Assembly (NCBI GenBank): GCA_963749515.1
Contig: CAVVMR010000001.1
Span: 434,001-498,000, forward strand
Direction of reading: 5' to 3'
Origin: Gaiellasilicea sp963749515
GTDB lineage: Bacteria > Actinomycetota > Thermoleophilia > Gaiellales > Gaiellaceae
DNA length: 64,000 bases
Both the position numbers and the translations under genes were made by a program. Below the pieces are notes generated by a model that was not told where the DNA came from, ran no database searches, and worked only from the letters and a program-made list of their open reading frames with translations. How positions within the stretch are numbered: the stretch's first letter is position 1; each line of letters opens with the position of its first letter. Shown here one piece after another: positions 51,411-61,569 of the stretch.

Positions 51411-54400
51411 ATGGACCGTCCTGTACTCCACGCGTTCGTCAGAGAGCTGCTCGCACTCGAGCGGCTGCAGTCGTTCGCGGCCGCATTGCCCGCCCGGGCC
51501 CGCGTCTCGGAGCCGGTTCTGCCGCTGCTGCTCGCGACCCTGCACGAGCAGCTGGAGCGCGGTCTCGTCTGCCTCCTGCCGGAGGACGCCGACGCGCGTG
51601 ACGCAGCGGAGGCGGCGGGATGGTTCATCGGGGCGGATCGCGTGGCGCTGCTGCCGGGACGCGGTGTTCGCTGGGGATCGGGGCTCGAGCCGCCGCCGCA
51701 CCTCGTCGGCGAGCGAGCACGCGCGCTCGATGTCCTGGCGAGCGGGGGGCTCGTCTGCGCCTCGGCGACCGCATTGGCGGAGGGCGTGCCGCCGGCCGCA
51801 GCACGCGCCGAGCCGGTGCGGCTCGACGTCGGCGCCGAGCCCGGCCTCGACGGGCTCGCCGAGTCGCTCGCGCTTGCGGGCTACGAGCGGGTCGACCGGG
51901 CCGAGGAGCGCGGCCAGTTCGCGGTGCGCGGCGGGCTCGTCGACGTCTTCCCGACGACGGGCCGCGAGCCGCTCCGGATCGAGCTCTACGGCGACGAGAT
52001 CGAGCAGGTGCGAGCGTTCTCTCCCTTCACGCAGCGTGCGCTGCACCCCGTCGAGGGCGCCGTGATCTATCCGGCCGTCGAGCGGCGCACCGAGCTGACG
52101 GAGCCGACGCTTCCCGACGACGACTTCGAGCCCGTCTCGCCGGAGGTTCCGCGCGATCTCGTGCCGGTGCTCGATCGCCGGCCCGACTTCGTCTGGCAGC
52201 CGGACGAGGTGCGGCGTGTCTGGACGGAGGAGGGACTCGACGAGGTTCCGCTGACGGGGAGCTCCGAGCTCGACCCCTTCCCGCAGGGCCAGCCGTTCTC
52301 GTTCGAGGCCCAGCGGCCGGCGATCGCCGCGCGTGGGCTGGCCGAGGCAGAGACGGAGCTGTCGGGCTTCGTTCGCGGCGGCAACCGGGTCGTCGTCGCG
52401 TTCCCGCACGCCGGTGAGGCGCTGCGGACGCAGAACCTCCTCAAGCGCGCCGACTCGCGGGTGCTGGAGACCGGCGACGAGCTGCCCGAGCAGCCGGAGC
52501 TCCTCTTCGCCGTCGCGGCGGCACGGCGCGGCTTCGTCTGGCGCGAGCTCGGCCTCGTGCTCCTGCCGGATACACAGGTCTTCCGCAAGCGGCCGCCGCG
52601 CGCCGACCGCCGCCTCGGCCGGGCGCTCGCCTCCTTCGCCGACCTGCGGACGGGCGACTTCATCGTCCACGAGGATCACGGCGTCGGGAAGCTGCTCGGC
52701 TTCGAGACGAAGGAGGTTGCGGGAGTCACGCGGGACTACCTCTTCCTCGCGTTCCGGGGCGACGACCGCCTCTACGTCCCGCACGAGCAGCTCGGCAAGG
52801 TCTCGAAGTACATCGGCGCCGACGCCAGCGCGCCCGCGCTCTCGAAGCTCGGCGGCAAGGCCTGGCAGAACCTGCGGGCGCGCGCCCGCGAGTCCGTGCG
52901 GGAGCTCGCCACGGAGCTGATCGCCCTCTACGCCCAGCGCCAGCAGGCGCCGGGTGTCGCCTACGAGCTCGAGAACGAGTGGCTCGAGCGGCTCGAGACC
53001 GAGTTCCCCTACCGCGAGACCGAGGATCAGGCCCGGGCGATCGAGGCCGTCAAGGAGGACCTCGAGGCGCCGCGGCCGATGGACCGCCTCGTCTGCGGGG
53101 ACGTCGGCTTCGGCAAGACCGAGGTCGCGGTTCGCGCCGCCTTCGCCGCCGCCGTGAACGGGAAGCAGACGCTCTTCCTCTGCCCGACGACGATCCTCGC
53201 CGAGCAGCACTGGAACACCTTCAAGGCCCGCTTCCTCGACTTCCCGGTGCGGGTCGAGATGATCTCGCGCTTCCGGCGGCCGGCCGAGGCGAAGCAGGTG
53301 CTGAAGGACTTCGCCGAGGGGAAGGTGGAAGTGCTGATCGGGACCCACCGGGTGCTCAGCCGCGACGTGATCCCGAAGGATCTGGGGCTCGTGATCCTCG
53401 ACGAGGAGCAGCGGTTCGGAGTCGCGCAGAAGGAGCTGCTCCGCTCGCTGCGACTCGAGGTCGACGTGCTGGCGCTCTCCGCGACGCCGATCCCCCGGAC
53501 GCTGCACATGTCGCTCTCCGGGCTGCGCGACATCTCGATCATCGAGACGCCTCCCGAGGGCAGGCGCCCGATCCGGACGACGGTGGGCGAGTACGACGAG
53601 GAGCTGATCAAGACCGCGCTCGAGCGCGAGATCGCCCGTGAGGGCCAGGCGTTCTACCTCCACAACCGCGTCGAGACGATCGAGGAAGCGGCGGAGAAGC
53701 TGCAGCAGCTCTGCCCGCGCCTGCGCTTCATCGTCGCCCACGGCCAGATGAGGGAGCGCGAGCTGGAGGAGAAGATGCACGCCTTCCTCCGCGGTGACGC
53801 CGACGTCCTCGTCTCGACGACGATCATCGAATCGGGGATCGACATCCCGCAGGCGAACACGCTGATCGTGGAGCGCGCGGACGTCCTCGGGCTCTCCCAG
53901 CTCTACCAGATCCGGGGCCGCGTGGGCCGCTCGGACGTGACGGCTCACGCGTATCTGCTCTATCCGGACGCGAGCGAGCTCTCACCAGAGGCACGGGCGC
54001 GCCTCTCGACCCTCGCCGATCACACGGAGCTCGGCGCCGGCTTCCAGATTGCGATGCGCGACCTCGAGATCCGCGGCGCCGGCGACCTGCTCGGCGCCGA
54101 GCAGTCCGGCCACGTCGCGGCGCTCGGCTTCGAGCTCTACGTCGAGATGCTGGCCGAGGCGGTCGCAGAGCTGCAGGGCCAGCGACGGGTGGCGACCAGG
54201 CCGGTGCGCGTCGACGCGCGCGTGGATGCCTACGTGCCGGCGACCTACGTGGCCTCCGAGGCTTTGAAGATCGACATCCACCGCCGGCTCGCGCTGGCGG
54301 AGACGGACGACGAGCTGCGCGAGCTGCACGCCACTCTGGAAGACCGCTATGGGCCGGTGCCGGAGCCGGTCGAGCACCTGTTTGCGATTCAGGAGGCCAA

Positions 54401-54623
54401 GCTCAAGCTGGCGCAGCTCGGTGCGGATTACCTCGTCTATCGCGGCGGCCGGGCCACTGTCGGGCCGCTCGTTCTCGGCTCGGCGGAGCTGCGGGCGCTG
54501 CGCGACGTGACCGATACAGCGGTGTACACGAGCGCGAAGCGAGAGGTTTCGCAGCGCGCGGAGGCGCTCGAGGGAGCAATCGGCCTAGTCGATGCTATCG
54601 TGGTAGCCCGTCAGGCCGCATGA
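51411..54623 (+). CDS. mfd: Transcription-repair coupling factor Mfd
   Basis: The 1070-aa ATPase removes polymerase stalled at lesions and recruits UvrA. Domains in order are a UvrB-like degenerate module (about 1-300), a polymerase-interacting domain with DLRTGDFIVHEDHGVGKLLG (near 410), the SF2 helicase motor with GDVGFGKTEVAVR (near 563) and DEEQRFG (near 663), then TRG and C-terminal regions. ATG 51411 is preceded by the divergent greA promoter region. Confidence 0.97.
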   Translation: MDRPVLHAFVRELLALERLQSFAAALPARARVSEPVLPLLLATLHEQLERGLVCLLPEDADARDAAEAAGWFIGADRVALLPGRGVRWGSGLEPPPHLVGERARALDVLASGGLVCASATALAEGVPPAAARAEPVRLDVGAEPGLDGLAESLALAGYERVDRAEERGQFAVRGGLVDVFPTTGREPLRIELYGDEIEQVRAFSPFTQRALHPVEGAVIYPAVERRTELTEPTLPDDDFEPVSPEVPRDLVPVLDRRPDFVWQPDEVRRVWTEEGLDEVPLTGSSELDPFPQGQPFSFEAQRPAIAARGLAEAETELSGFVRGGNRVVVAFPHAGEALRTQNLLKRADSRVLETGDELPEQPELLFAVAAARRGFVWRELGLVLLPDTQVFRKRPPRADRRLGRALASFADLRTGDFIVHEDHGVGKLLGFETKEVAGVTRDYLFLAFRGDDRLYVPHEQLGKVSKYIGADASAPALSKLGGKAWQNLRARARESVRELATELIALYAQRQQAPGVAYELENEWLERLETEFPYRETEDQARAIEAVKEDLEAPRPMDRLVCGDVGFGKTEVAVRAAFAAAVNGKQTLFLCPTTILAEQHWNTFKARFLDFPVRVEMISRFRRPAEAKQVLKDFAEGKVEVLIGTHRVLSRDVIPKDLGLVILDEEQRFGVAQKELLRSLRLEVDVLALSATPIPRTLHMSLSGLRDISIIETPPEGRRPIRTTVGEYDEELIKTALEREIAREGQAFYLHNRVETIEEAAEKLQQLCPRLRFIVAHGQMRERELEEKMHAFLRGDADVLVSTTIIESGIDIPQANTLIVERADVLGLSQLYQIRGRVGRSDVTAHAYLLYPDASELSPEARARLSTLADHTELGAGFQIAMRDLEIRGAGDLLGAEQSGHVAALGFELYVEMLAEAVAELQGQRRVATRPVRVDARVDAYVPATYVASEALKIDIHRRLALAETDDELRELHATLEDRYGPVPEPVEHLFAIQEAKLKLAQLGADYLVYRGGRATVGPLVLGSAELRALRDVTDTAVYTSAKREVSQRAEALEGAIGLVDAIVVARQAA

Positions 54624-54659
54624 ACGGCGGCCCGCGCTAAATCTGGAGCTTTCTCAACG

Positions 54660-55670
54660 ATGAAGATCTCTCGTCTTGCCATCCTTCTTTGTGCGCTCGT
54701 TTCGTTCGCGCTCGCCGGTTGCGGCGGCGGCGACGACAAGGTGCCGACTGACGCCGTCGCCGTGGTCGACGGCAACGAAATTGCGAAGACCGACTACGAC
54801 GCGCTGATCGCCCAGGCGAAGAAGAGCTACAAGAACCAGAAGCGCGACTTCCCCAAGGCCGGCTCGCAGGAGTTCCGAACGCTCAAGAACCAGGCCGTGC
54901 AGTTCCTCGTTCAGCGGGAGCAGTTCGAGCAGGAGGCCGAGGGCCTCGAGGTCGACGTCACCGACAAGCAGGTGGACGCCCGGCTCGCGCAGATCCAGAA
55001 GCAGTACTTCGGCGGCGACAAGAAGAAGTACGAGAAGCAGCTGAAGGAGCAGGGCCTTTCGGACCAGCAGGTCCGCAACGACATCCGGGCCCAGATCGTC
55101 TCCGAGCGGATCTTCGCGAAGGTCACCAAGGACGTGAAGGTGACCGACGCCCAGATCGAGGACTACTACACCAAGAACAAGGCGCAGTACAGCCAGCCGG
55201 AGAGCCGCGAGGTGCGTCACATCCTCGTGAAGACCAAGGCGAAGGCGGACGACCTCTACAGGCAGCTCCAGGGTGGCGCGGACTTCGCAGGGCTGGCGAA
55301 GAAGTTCTCCGAGGACACGGGCTCGAAGGCGAACGGCGGCAAGCTGACGATCTCGAAGGGCCAGACCGTGGCGCCGTTCGACCAGACCGCGTTCCTGCTG
55401 AAGAAGAACGCGATCTCCAGGCCGGTGAAGACCGAGTTCGGCTATCACATCATCCAGCCGCTCAGTGACTCCAAGGGTGCGAAGGTCACGCCGCTGAAGG
55501 ACGTCAAGGAGTCGATCCGCCAGCAGCTGGGGCAGACGAAGAAGAACGAGGCGATGACGAAGTGGGTGGACGAGCTGAAGAAGGACTACGAGGACAAGGT
55601 CTCGTACGCCGTCGGCTTCAGTCCGCCGCCGGGCGCCACTGGCACGACCTCCACCAGCGCGAACGGATAG
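54660..55670 (+). CDS. Lipoprotein peptidyl-prolyl isomerase (PrsA/SurA-like)
   Basis: The 336-aa foldase has a lipoprotein signal ending in a lipobox (LVSFALAGC, Cys at residue 21). A helical SurA-type N domain follows, then a parvulin domain (VRHILVKTKAKADDL to GYHIIQPLSD, about 175-270). It should help secreted proteins fold outside the membrane. It is a single gene 37 bases after mfd, and a repeat element follows it. Confidence 0.92.
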   Translation: MKISRLAILLCALVSFALAGCGGGDDKVPTDAVAVVDGNEIAKTDYDALIAQAKKSYKNQKRDFPKAGSQEFRTLKNQAVQFLVQREQFEQEAEGLEVDVTDKQVDARLAQIQKQYFGGDKKKYEKQLKEQGLSDQQVRNDIRAQIVSERIFAKVTKDVKVTDAQIEDYYTKNKAQYSQPESREVRHILVKTKAKADDLYRQLQGGADFAGLAKKFSEDTGSKANGGKLTISKGQTVAPFDQTAFLLKKNAISRPVKTEFGYHIIQPLSDSKGAKVTPLKDVKESIRQQLGQTKKNEAMTKWVDELKKDYEDKVSYAVGFSPPPGATGTTSTSANG

Positions 55671-55681
55671 CCGCTTGCTGA

Positions 55682-55800
55682 CCCGCGCGTTCCCGGCACG
55701 TCGCTCGCGGTGCACGGCCGGAGCGGACAGTACGGCGGTACGGACGCGGAGAGCCGGGCGCCGCGAGCGGCGTGAGGCCGGCGGAGCCGGGCTTCGCCCG
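55682..55800. repeat. Dispersed repeat, copy B (inverted relative to copy A)
   Basis: Roughly 120 bases matching 24521-24643 in reverse complement at about 80% by eye. It fills the gap between the lipoprotein foldase and mazG, ending just before the mazG start codon. It contains self-complementary stretches such as CCGGGCTTCGCCCGG. No coding potential is visible. Confidence 0.7.
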
Positions 55801-55802
55801 GC

Positions 55803-56614
55803 GTGAGCCAGCCGGCCGGGGGCGCGCGGCTAGCCGAGGCGCTGGTTGAGTTACAGGACCTGACGAGGCGGCTGCGTCGCGAGTGCCCGTGGGACCGTGA
55901 GCAGACCGCGCTCACGATCGTCCCGCACACGGTCGAGGAGGCGTACGAGGTCGCCGACGCGGCCGCGGGGGGCGAGCCGGCCAAGCTGCTCGACGAGCTC
56001 GGCGACCTTCTCTTCCAGGTCTATTTCCTCTCGCTCCTGCTCGAGGAGGAGGGGGAGGGCGATCTCGAGGGGGTCGCGCGCGGCGTGCACGCGAAGCTCG
56101 TCCGGCGCCATCCGCACGTCTTCGGGGAGGTCGAGGCGAAGACGGCGGGCCGTGTTCGCTCGCGCTGGGAGAAGATCAAGTCCGAGCAGGAGGGCCGCGA
56201 GGGGATCTTCCACGACGTGCCCGCCTCGCTGCCGGCGCTGCTGCAGGCGAGGAAGCTGCAGCGCCGTGCCGTGGCCGCCGGCTTCGACTGGCCCGACCTC
56301 CAGGGGCCGCTCGCGAAGATCCGGGAGGAGCTCGGCGAGCTCGAGGCGGAGGTGGAGCGCGCGGGCGAGCCGAGTCCAGAGACCGAGCCGGACGCTGCGG
56401 TCGCGCACGAGATCGGCGACCTGCTCTTCACGGTCGTCAACCTTGCGCGCCGCCTCAACGTCGATCCCGAGCTGGCCCTTCGAGCGACGAACGCCCGCTT
56501 CGTCATGCGCGTCGAGCGCGCCGAGGAGCTCGCGGACGCGCAGGGTGAGCGCTGGAGCGAGCTGCCGCTCGAGCAACAGGATCGCTACTACGACCAGGCA
56601 AAGGAGCAACTCGG

Positions 56615-56618
<4 letters not shown>
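55803..56618 (+). CDS. mazG: Nucleoside triphosphate pyrophosphohydrolase MazG
   Basis: The 271-aa enzyme breaks down non-canonical NTPs. It has two MazG modules, each with an EExxE and ExxD pair: TVEEAYEVADAA with LDELGDLLFQV, and KIREELGELEAE with HEIGDLLFTVV. GTG 55803 follows the repeat directly. Its stop overlaps eno by four bases (ATGA), an order seen in other actinobacteria. Confidence 0.95.
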
Positions 56619-57883
<1,265 letters not shown>

Positions 57884-57983
57884 GCGCCGCCGATGCGTCG
57901 GCTCGGCCCCGTCGCCGAAGCCGGGCTTTGCCCGAGCGCAGGCGCGCCCGCACGTGCCCGGTCGCGCCGAAGAAGGAGGGGGC

Positions 57984-58012
57984 TCATGGGGGAACCATGG
58001 GTTCCCCCATGA
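57984..58012. repeat. Strong perfect inverted repeat upstream of pyk
   Basis: TCATGGGGGAACC and GGTTCCCCCATGA form a 13-bp perfect stem with a 3-base loop (ATG). It lies in the 146-base gap between eno and pyk, 17 bases before the pyk start. A nearby stretch (57915-57940) resembles a piece of the dispersed repeat. It may be a terminator for eno, an attenuator for pyk or part of an interspersed element. No U-tract follows. Confidence 0.6.
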
Positions 58013-58029
58013 CGGGTTAGCCTGTAGAG

Positions 58030-59439
58030 ATGGCCGTCGTTCCTCGCCGCACGAAGATCGTCGCCACGATCGGGCCGGCGTCTTCCGATCCCGAGGTGCT
58101 GAAGTCGCTGATGCGGACGATCGACGGTGCGCGGCTCAACTTCTCGCACGGCACACACGAGGATCATGCCGAGCGTGCGCGCGCGATCCGCGACGCCGCG
58201 CAGGAGGTCGGGCGACCGGTTGCGTTGATCGCAGACCTGCAGGGGCCGAAGCTCCGCATCGGCGACCTGCGTGAACCGGTCGAGCTCGTTCGCGGGGGCT
58301 CGGTCACGATCTCCGGCGAGGACGGCGCCAGAGACGGCGACCTTCCGATCCTGCCCGCAGTGCTCGGCTCCGTCCTCCAGCCCGGGTTCGACGTGCTCAT
58401 CGACGACGGTGCGGTGCGGCTCCGGGTACTCGACGTCGATCGGGGCCGCGCCAACTGCGAGGTGCTCGTCGGCGGCACCGTCATCTCGCACAAGGGCGTC
58501 AACCTGCCCGGGATTCCGCTTCCGATCCCGTCATTGACGCGAAAGGACATCGACGACCTTCAGTTCGCGCTCGAGCTCGGCTGCGACTTCGTCGCGCTCT
58601 CGTTCGTCCGCACGGCCTCGGATGTGCAGGCCCTGAAGACACTGATCGAGGCGTCAGGGTCGACCGCGCACGTGATCGCAAAGATCGAGAAGGCCGAGGC
58701 GGTTGCCGTGCTGGACGACATCCTGCGCGAGGCGGATGCGGTGATGGTCGCGCGGGGCGATCTCGGCGTCGAGATGGGCGCGGTCGCTGTGCCGCTCCTC
58801 CAGAAGCGGATCATCCTGCGGGCCCTCGAGCGCGGCAAGCCGGTGATCACGGCGACGCAGATGCTCGAGTCGATGATCCACGCCCCCGAGCCCACCCGTG
58901 CCGAGGCCTCCGACGTCGCGAACGCGATCCTCGACGGGACGAGCGCGATCATGCTCTCCGGGGAGACGGCCGTGGGCGAGTTTCCCGCCGAGTCGGTGGG
59001 GTTCATGGACCGGATCGCCCGGGCCGTGGAGCCGAGCCTCGACTATCGCCACGAGATCCCGCAGGCAGACGAGAAGCCCACCGTCGGCCAGGCGATGTCG
59101 AACGCCGCCTGCGACATCGCGGAAGCACTCGAGGCGAAGGCGATTCTCGTCCCGACCTTCACCGGCCGCACCGCGTCGGCCGTCGCGCGCCTGCGGCCGC
59201 GCCGCCCGATCATCGGGCTCACCCACCACCACTACTCGCTGCAGCACATGGCGCTCGAGTGGGGCGTGACCCCGGTGCCCGTGCCCGAGTGCGCGGACGT
59301 CGAGGAGCTCTGGGCGACCTCGCTCGCCGCCGCGCGGAACACCGAGATCGTGGAGTCCGGAGACCGCGTCGTGATCACCGCCGGCACCGCGGTGAACATC
59401 CCCGGCTCGACCAACGTGATCAAGGTCGACATCGCCTAA
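58030..59439 (+). CDS. pyk: Pyruvate kinase
   Basis: The 469-aa enzyme makes pyruvate and ATP from phosphoenolpyruvate. It begins RRTKIVATIGPASSDPEVLK, has IAKIEKAEAVAVLDDIL, the metal-site AVMVARGDLGVEMG and TRAEASDVANAILDG. The C-terminal allosteric domain is present, without a PEP-utilising extension. It stands alone after the hairpin and before ftsB. Confidence 0.97.
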   Translation: MAVVPRRTKIVATIGPASSDPEVLKSLMRTIDGARLNFSHGTHEDHAERARAIRDAAQEVGRPVALIADLQGPKLRIGDLREPVELVRGGSVTISGEDGARDGDLPILPAVLGSVLQPGFDVLIDDGAVRLRVLDVDRGRANCEVLVGGTVISHKGVNLPGIPLPIPSLTRKDIDDLQFALELGCDFVALSFVRTASDVQALKTLIEASGSTAHVIAKIEKAEAVAVLDDILREADAVMVARGDLGVEMGAVAVPLLQKRIILRALERGKPVITATQMLESMIHAPEPTRAEASDVANAILDGTSAIMLSGETAVGEFPAESVGFMDRIARAVEPSLDYRHEIPQADEKPTVGQAMSNAACDIAEALEAKAILVPTFTGRTASAVARLRPRRPIIGLTHHHYSLQHMALEWGVTPVPVPECADVEELWATSLAAARNTEIVESGDRVVITAGTAVNIPGSTNVIKVDIA

Positions 59440-59472
59440 AGGAACCCAAGCACGGCCGCGGAATCGTTCCCC

Positions 59473-59871
59473 GTGGCCCGCCGAACCTCTCGCTCTTCGA
59501 AGCCCGCTCCACGCGGCAAGCGCGGTTTGACGCACCGCCTGCGCGGACGCCGGTCGGCGGTGCTCCTGCGCTGGTGCGTGCTCGCCGCCGCCGGCTTCAT
59601 CGCCTTTCTCTACTACCAGCCGGTATCGAGCTACTTCGAGACTCGCTCGTCGCTCGAGGAGCGCGCGGCCGAGGTGCAGCAGTTGCGCGAGGAGCGGAGC
59701 CGGCTCCAGGCGCGGCTCGCCGACTCGACGACCGTCGCAGCTCTCTCCCGCGAGGCACGGCGGATGAGCCTCGTGCGGCCGGGCGAGCGACTCTTCATCG
59801 TCAAGGGTGTGCAGCAGTGGCGTCGTGCCCAGGCCAAGCAGGCCGGGGCTACGATCGGGCGGGATGAATGA
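59473..59871 (+). CDS. ftsB: Septum formation initiator FtsB/DivIC
   Basis: The 132-aa bitopic division protein has a basic cytosolic start, one membrane helix (VLAAAGFIAFLYYQPVSSY), an extracellular coiled coil (SLEERAAEVQQLREERSRLQ) and the family RRMSLVRPGERLF end. It recruits or regulates the septal synthase complex. GTG 59473 is the start. It overlaps the DUF501 gene by 8 bases, as in other actinobacteria. Confidence 0.9.
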   Translation: MARRTSRSSKPAPRGKRGLTHRLRGRRSAVLLRWCVLAAAGFIAFLYYQPVSSYFETRSSLEERAAEVQQLREERSRLQARLADSTTVAALSREARRMSLVRPGERLFIVKGVQQWRRAQAKQAGATIGRDE

Positions 59872-60361
59872 CCGCGCGCTCGTCGAGCGACAGCTTGGCC
59901 GACGGCCCCGCGCGTTCCTTCGCGTAGTCGCCCGCTGCCCGTTCGGAGCGCCCGCCGTGACCGAGCAGGCGCCGTACGACGACGCCGGCGACCCGTTTCC
60001 GACCACGTACTACCTCACCTGCCCGCAACTGGTCGCGGCGATCTCCCGGCTCGAGGCCGCGGGCGGGGTGGAGCGCTGGAGCGAGGAAGTGGAGCGCGAC
60101 CCGAAGCTGGCGGCCGACCTCGAGCGCGCCACGATGGAGCAGCGTGAGATCCGAACGGCGCTCGCCGACGGCCGCACCGGCCGCGACGAGGGCGCGTCGC
60201 TCGAGCTCGGCATCGGCGGCAGCGCGAACCCTCGGCGGCTCAAGTGCCTCCATGCGCACGCGGCCTACGCGCTCGCGAATCCCGGCTACCTGCTGGGGGA
60301 GCGCGTGCTCGCCGAGGTCGATCCGCTGTGGCCACCGCAACATTGCTGCACTGATCCATAG
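59864..60361 (+). CDS. DUF501-family protein
   Basis: The 165-aa protein has the DUF501 pattern: RQLGRRPRAFLRVVARCPFG, TYYLTCPQLVAAISRLEA, and KCLHAHAAYALANPG with several conserved Cys and His. Function is not known for the family, which regularly follows ftsB in actinobacteria. ATG 59864 is chosen, inside the ftsB 3' end; the longer frame is not protein-like. Confidence 0.9.
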   Translation: MNDRALVERQLGRRPRAFLRVVARCPFGAPAVTEQAPYDDAGDPFPTTYYLTCPQLVAAISRLEAAGGVERWSEEVERDPKLAADLERATMEQREIRTALADGRTGRDEGASLELGIGGSANPRRLKCLHAHAAYALANPGYLLGERVLAEVDPLWPPQHCCTDP

Positions 60362-60371
60362 GATCGAGCCC

Positions 60372-60695
60372 GTGCAGGTTTCCGAGGCTGAGGTCGAGAG
60401 CGCGCGGCGCGACTGGGAGGAGGGCTACCGCCGCCTGCTCGAGGAGGCACGCGAGTCCCCCGCGGACGAGCGCCTGCACGCACAGGTCGACGCGGTTCTG
60501 GCAGAGCTTCGCCGCCGCGTCGGTGGTGTGTTCACCGTGCCGGAGCTGGCGGCCGCGTACGCAGAGTCGGAGCGGTGGAGCCGGACCGCGGTGGCCGAGA
60601 ACGCACCTGCGCCGGGCTGGCCGCGAACGCTGTCGGTCGTCGAGGCCGCCGCGTTTCATCTCTACGCGCGCGGAGCGCAGGACTACGAGCCGTGA
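60372..60695 (+). CDS. Hypothetical protein
   Basis: A 107-aa helical, soluble protein with Arg/Glu-rich helices (SARRDWEEGYRRLLEEAR) and the segment GVFTVPELAAAYAESERW. I do not recognise it. It starts at GTG 60372, 10 bases after the DUF501 gene, and its stop overlaps the next small gene (GTGA), which supports it as real. Confidence 0.7.
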   Translation: MQVSEAEVESARRDWEEGYRRLLEEARESPADERLHAQVDAVLAELRRRVGGVFTVPELAAAYAESERWSRTAVAENAPAPGWPRTLSVVEAAAFHLYARGAQDYEP

Positions 60696-60919
60696 GTGCC
60701 GTGCCGAGGCGCGCCCGCAAGCCGCCGCCGAACCCCCTCATCAAGCCCGCGCTGGTCGTACTGGGCATCGTGGTCGCCTTTCTGGTGGGCATCTCGCTCG
60801 GACGAGCACTCGAGGACGGGCCCTCGCCCGGAGGGACGCAGACCAACGTGCGCACGCTCGAGCCGCAGCCACTGCCGCCGGCAACGCGCACGGTGACGGT
60901 CACCGGCACGACAGGCTGA
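60692..60919 (+). CDS. Small single-pass membrane protein
   Basis: A 75-aa protein with a basic start (PRRARKPPPNPLIK), one membrane helix (ALVVLGIVVAFLVGISLG) and a Pro/Thr-rich extracellular tail. Function unknown. GTG 60692 overlaps the previous stop by four bases. It is followed by the HTH-receiver regulator after a 52-base gap. Confidence 0.68.
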   Translation: MSAVPRRARKPPPNPLIKPALVVLGIVVAFLVGISLGRALEDGPSPGGTQTNVRTLEPQPLPPATRTVTVTGTTG

Positions 60920-60971
60920 GACGGGTTCAGGTTTCAGCTAGCTGCAGGTTTGGGTAGGTTCTCTCGCGCAG

Positions 60972-61568
60972 ATGGCCTTTGAAGGGAACAGACCCGTGGC
61001 CGATGCGCAGCCGGAGTGGTTGACGCTCGGCCAGGCGGCCAAGTATCTCGGGGTCGCGCAGAGCACGATGCGCAAGTGGTCCGATCTCGGGCGCGTGTCG
61101 GCCTTCTACACGCCCGGCGGACACCGTCGCTACCGGCGCGCCGACCTCGACCGGTTCCTGGACCGCTCCGGGCCGGCGAGCGTGGCGAGCAGCTCCACGC
61201 GCGGCCCGCTCGTGCTGATCGTCGACGACGACGAGCGGCTGCGGGAATACGTGCGCGTCAACCTGGAGGCCGAGGGCTACTTCGTCCGCGAAGCCGGGAG
61301 CGCAGAGGAGGCGCTGACCGCGCTCGGCCAGGAGTCTCCGGACCTGATCCTGCTGGACGTGATGATGCCCCAGGTCGACGGCTGGGAGACCCTGCGGCGG
61401 ATCCAGGAGCACACAGGCGTGGGCGCGATCCCGGTGATCATGTTCTCCGGCCAGGTGGACGAGCGCTCGGCCGGCGACGCAGAATCGCGAGGCGTCCAGG
61501 GCTTCATCGGCAAGCCGTTCGACCCCCGCTCGCTGATCGAGTCGACGAAGCAACAGCTGCCTGTTTGA
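60972..61568 (+). CDS. MerR/excisionase-type HTH fused to a C-terminal receiver domain
   Basis: The 198-aa regulator has an N-terminal helix-turn-helix (EWLTLGQAAKYLGVAQSTMR, then GGHRRYRRADLDRF, about 15-65). A C-terminal receiver domain follows, with VDDDERLREYV, Asp in LLDVMMPQVDGWE and Lys in FIGKPFD. The usual response regulator order is receiver first, so this is reversed. Whether phosphorylation controls DNA binding here is not known. The partner could be the kinase-like gene that starts at 63080. Confidence 0.88.
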   Translation: MAFEGNRPVADAQPEWLTLGQAAKYLGVAQSTMRKWSDLGRVSAFYTPGGHRRYRRADLDRFLDRSGPASVASSSTRGPLVLIVDDDERLREYVRVNLEAEGYFVREAGSAEEALTALGQESPDLILLDVMMPQVDGWETLRRIQEHTGVGAIPVIMFSGQVDERSAGDAESRGVQGFIGKPFDPRSLIESTKQQLPV

Positions 61569-61569
61569 T

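Noticed and set aside
51336..53948. Long minus-strand frame antisense to mfd that runs into greA
   Set aside because: Only the last 142 codons are a real gene (GreA); the rest is the antisense shadow of Mfd.
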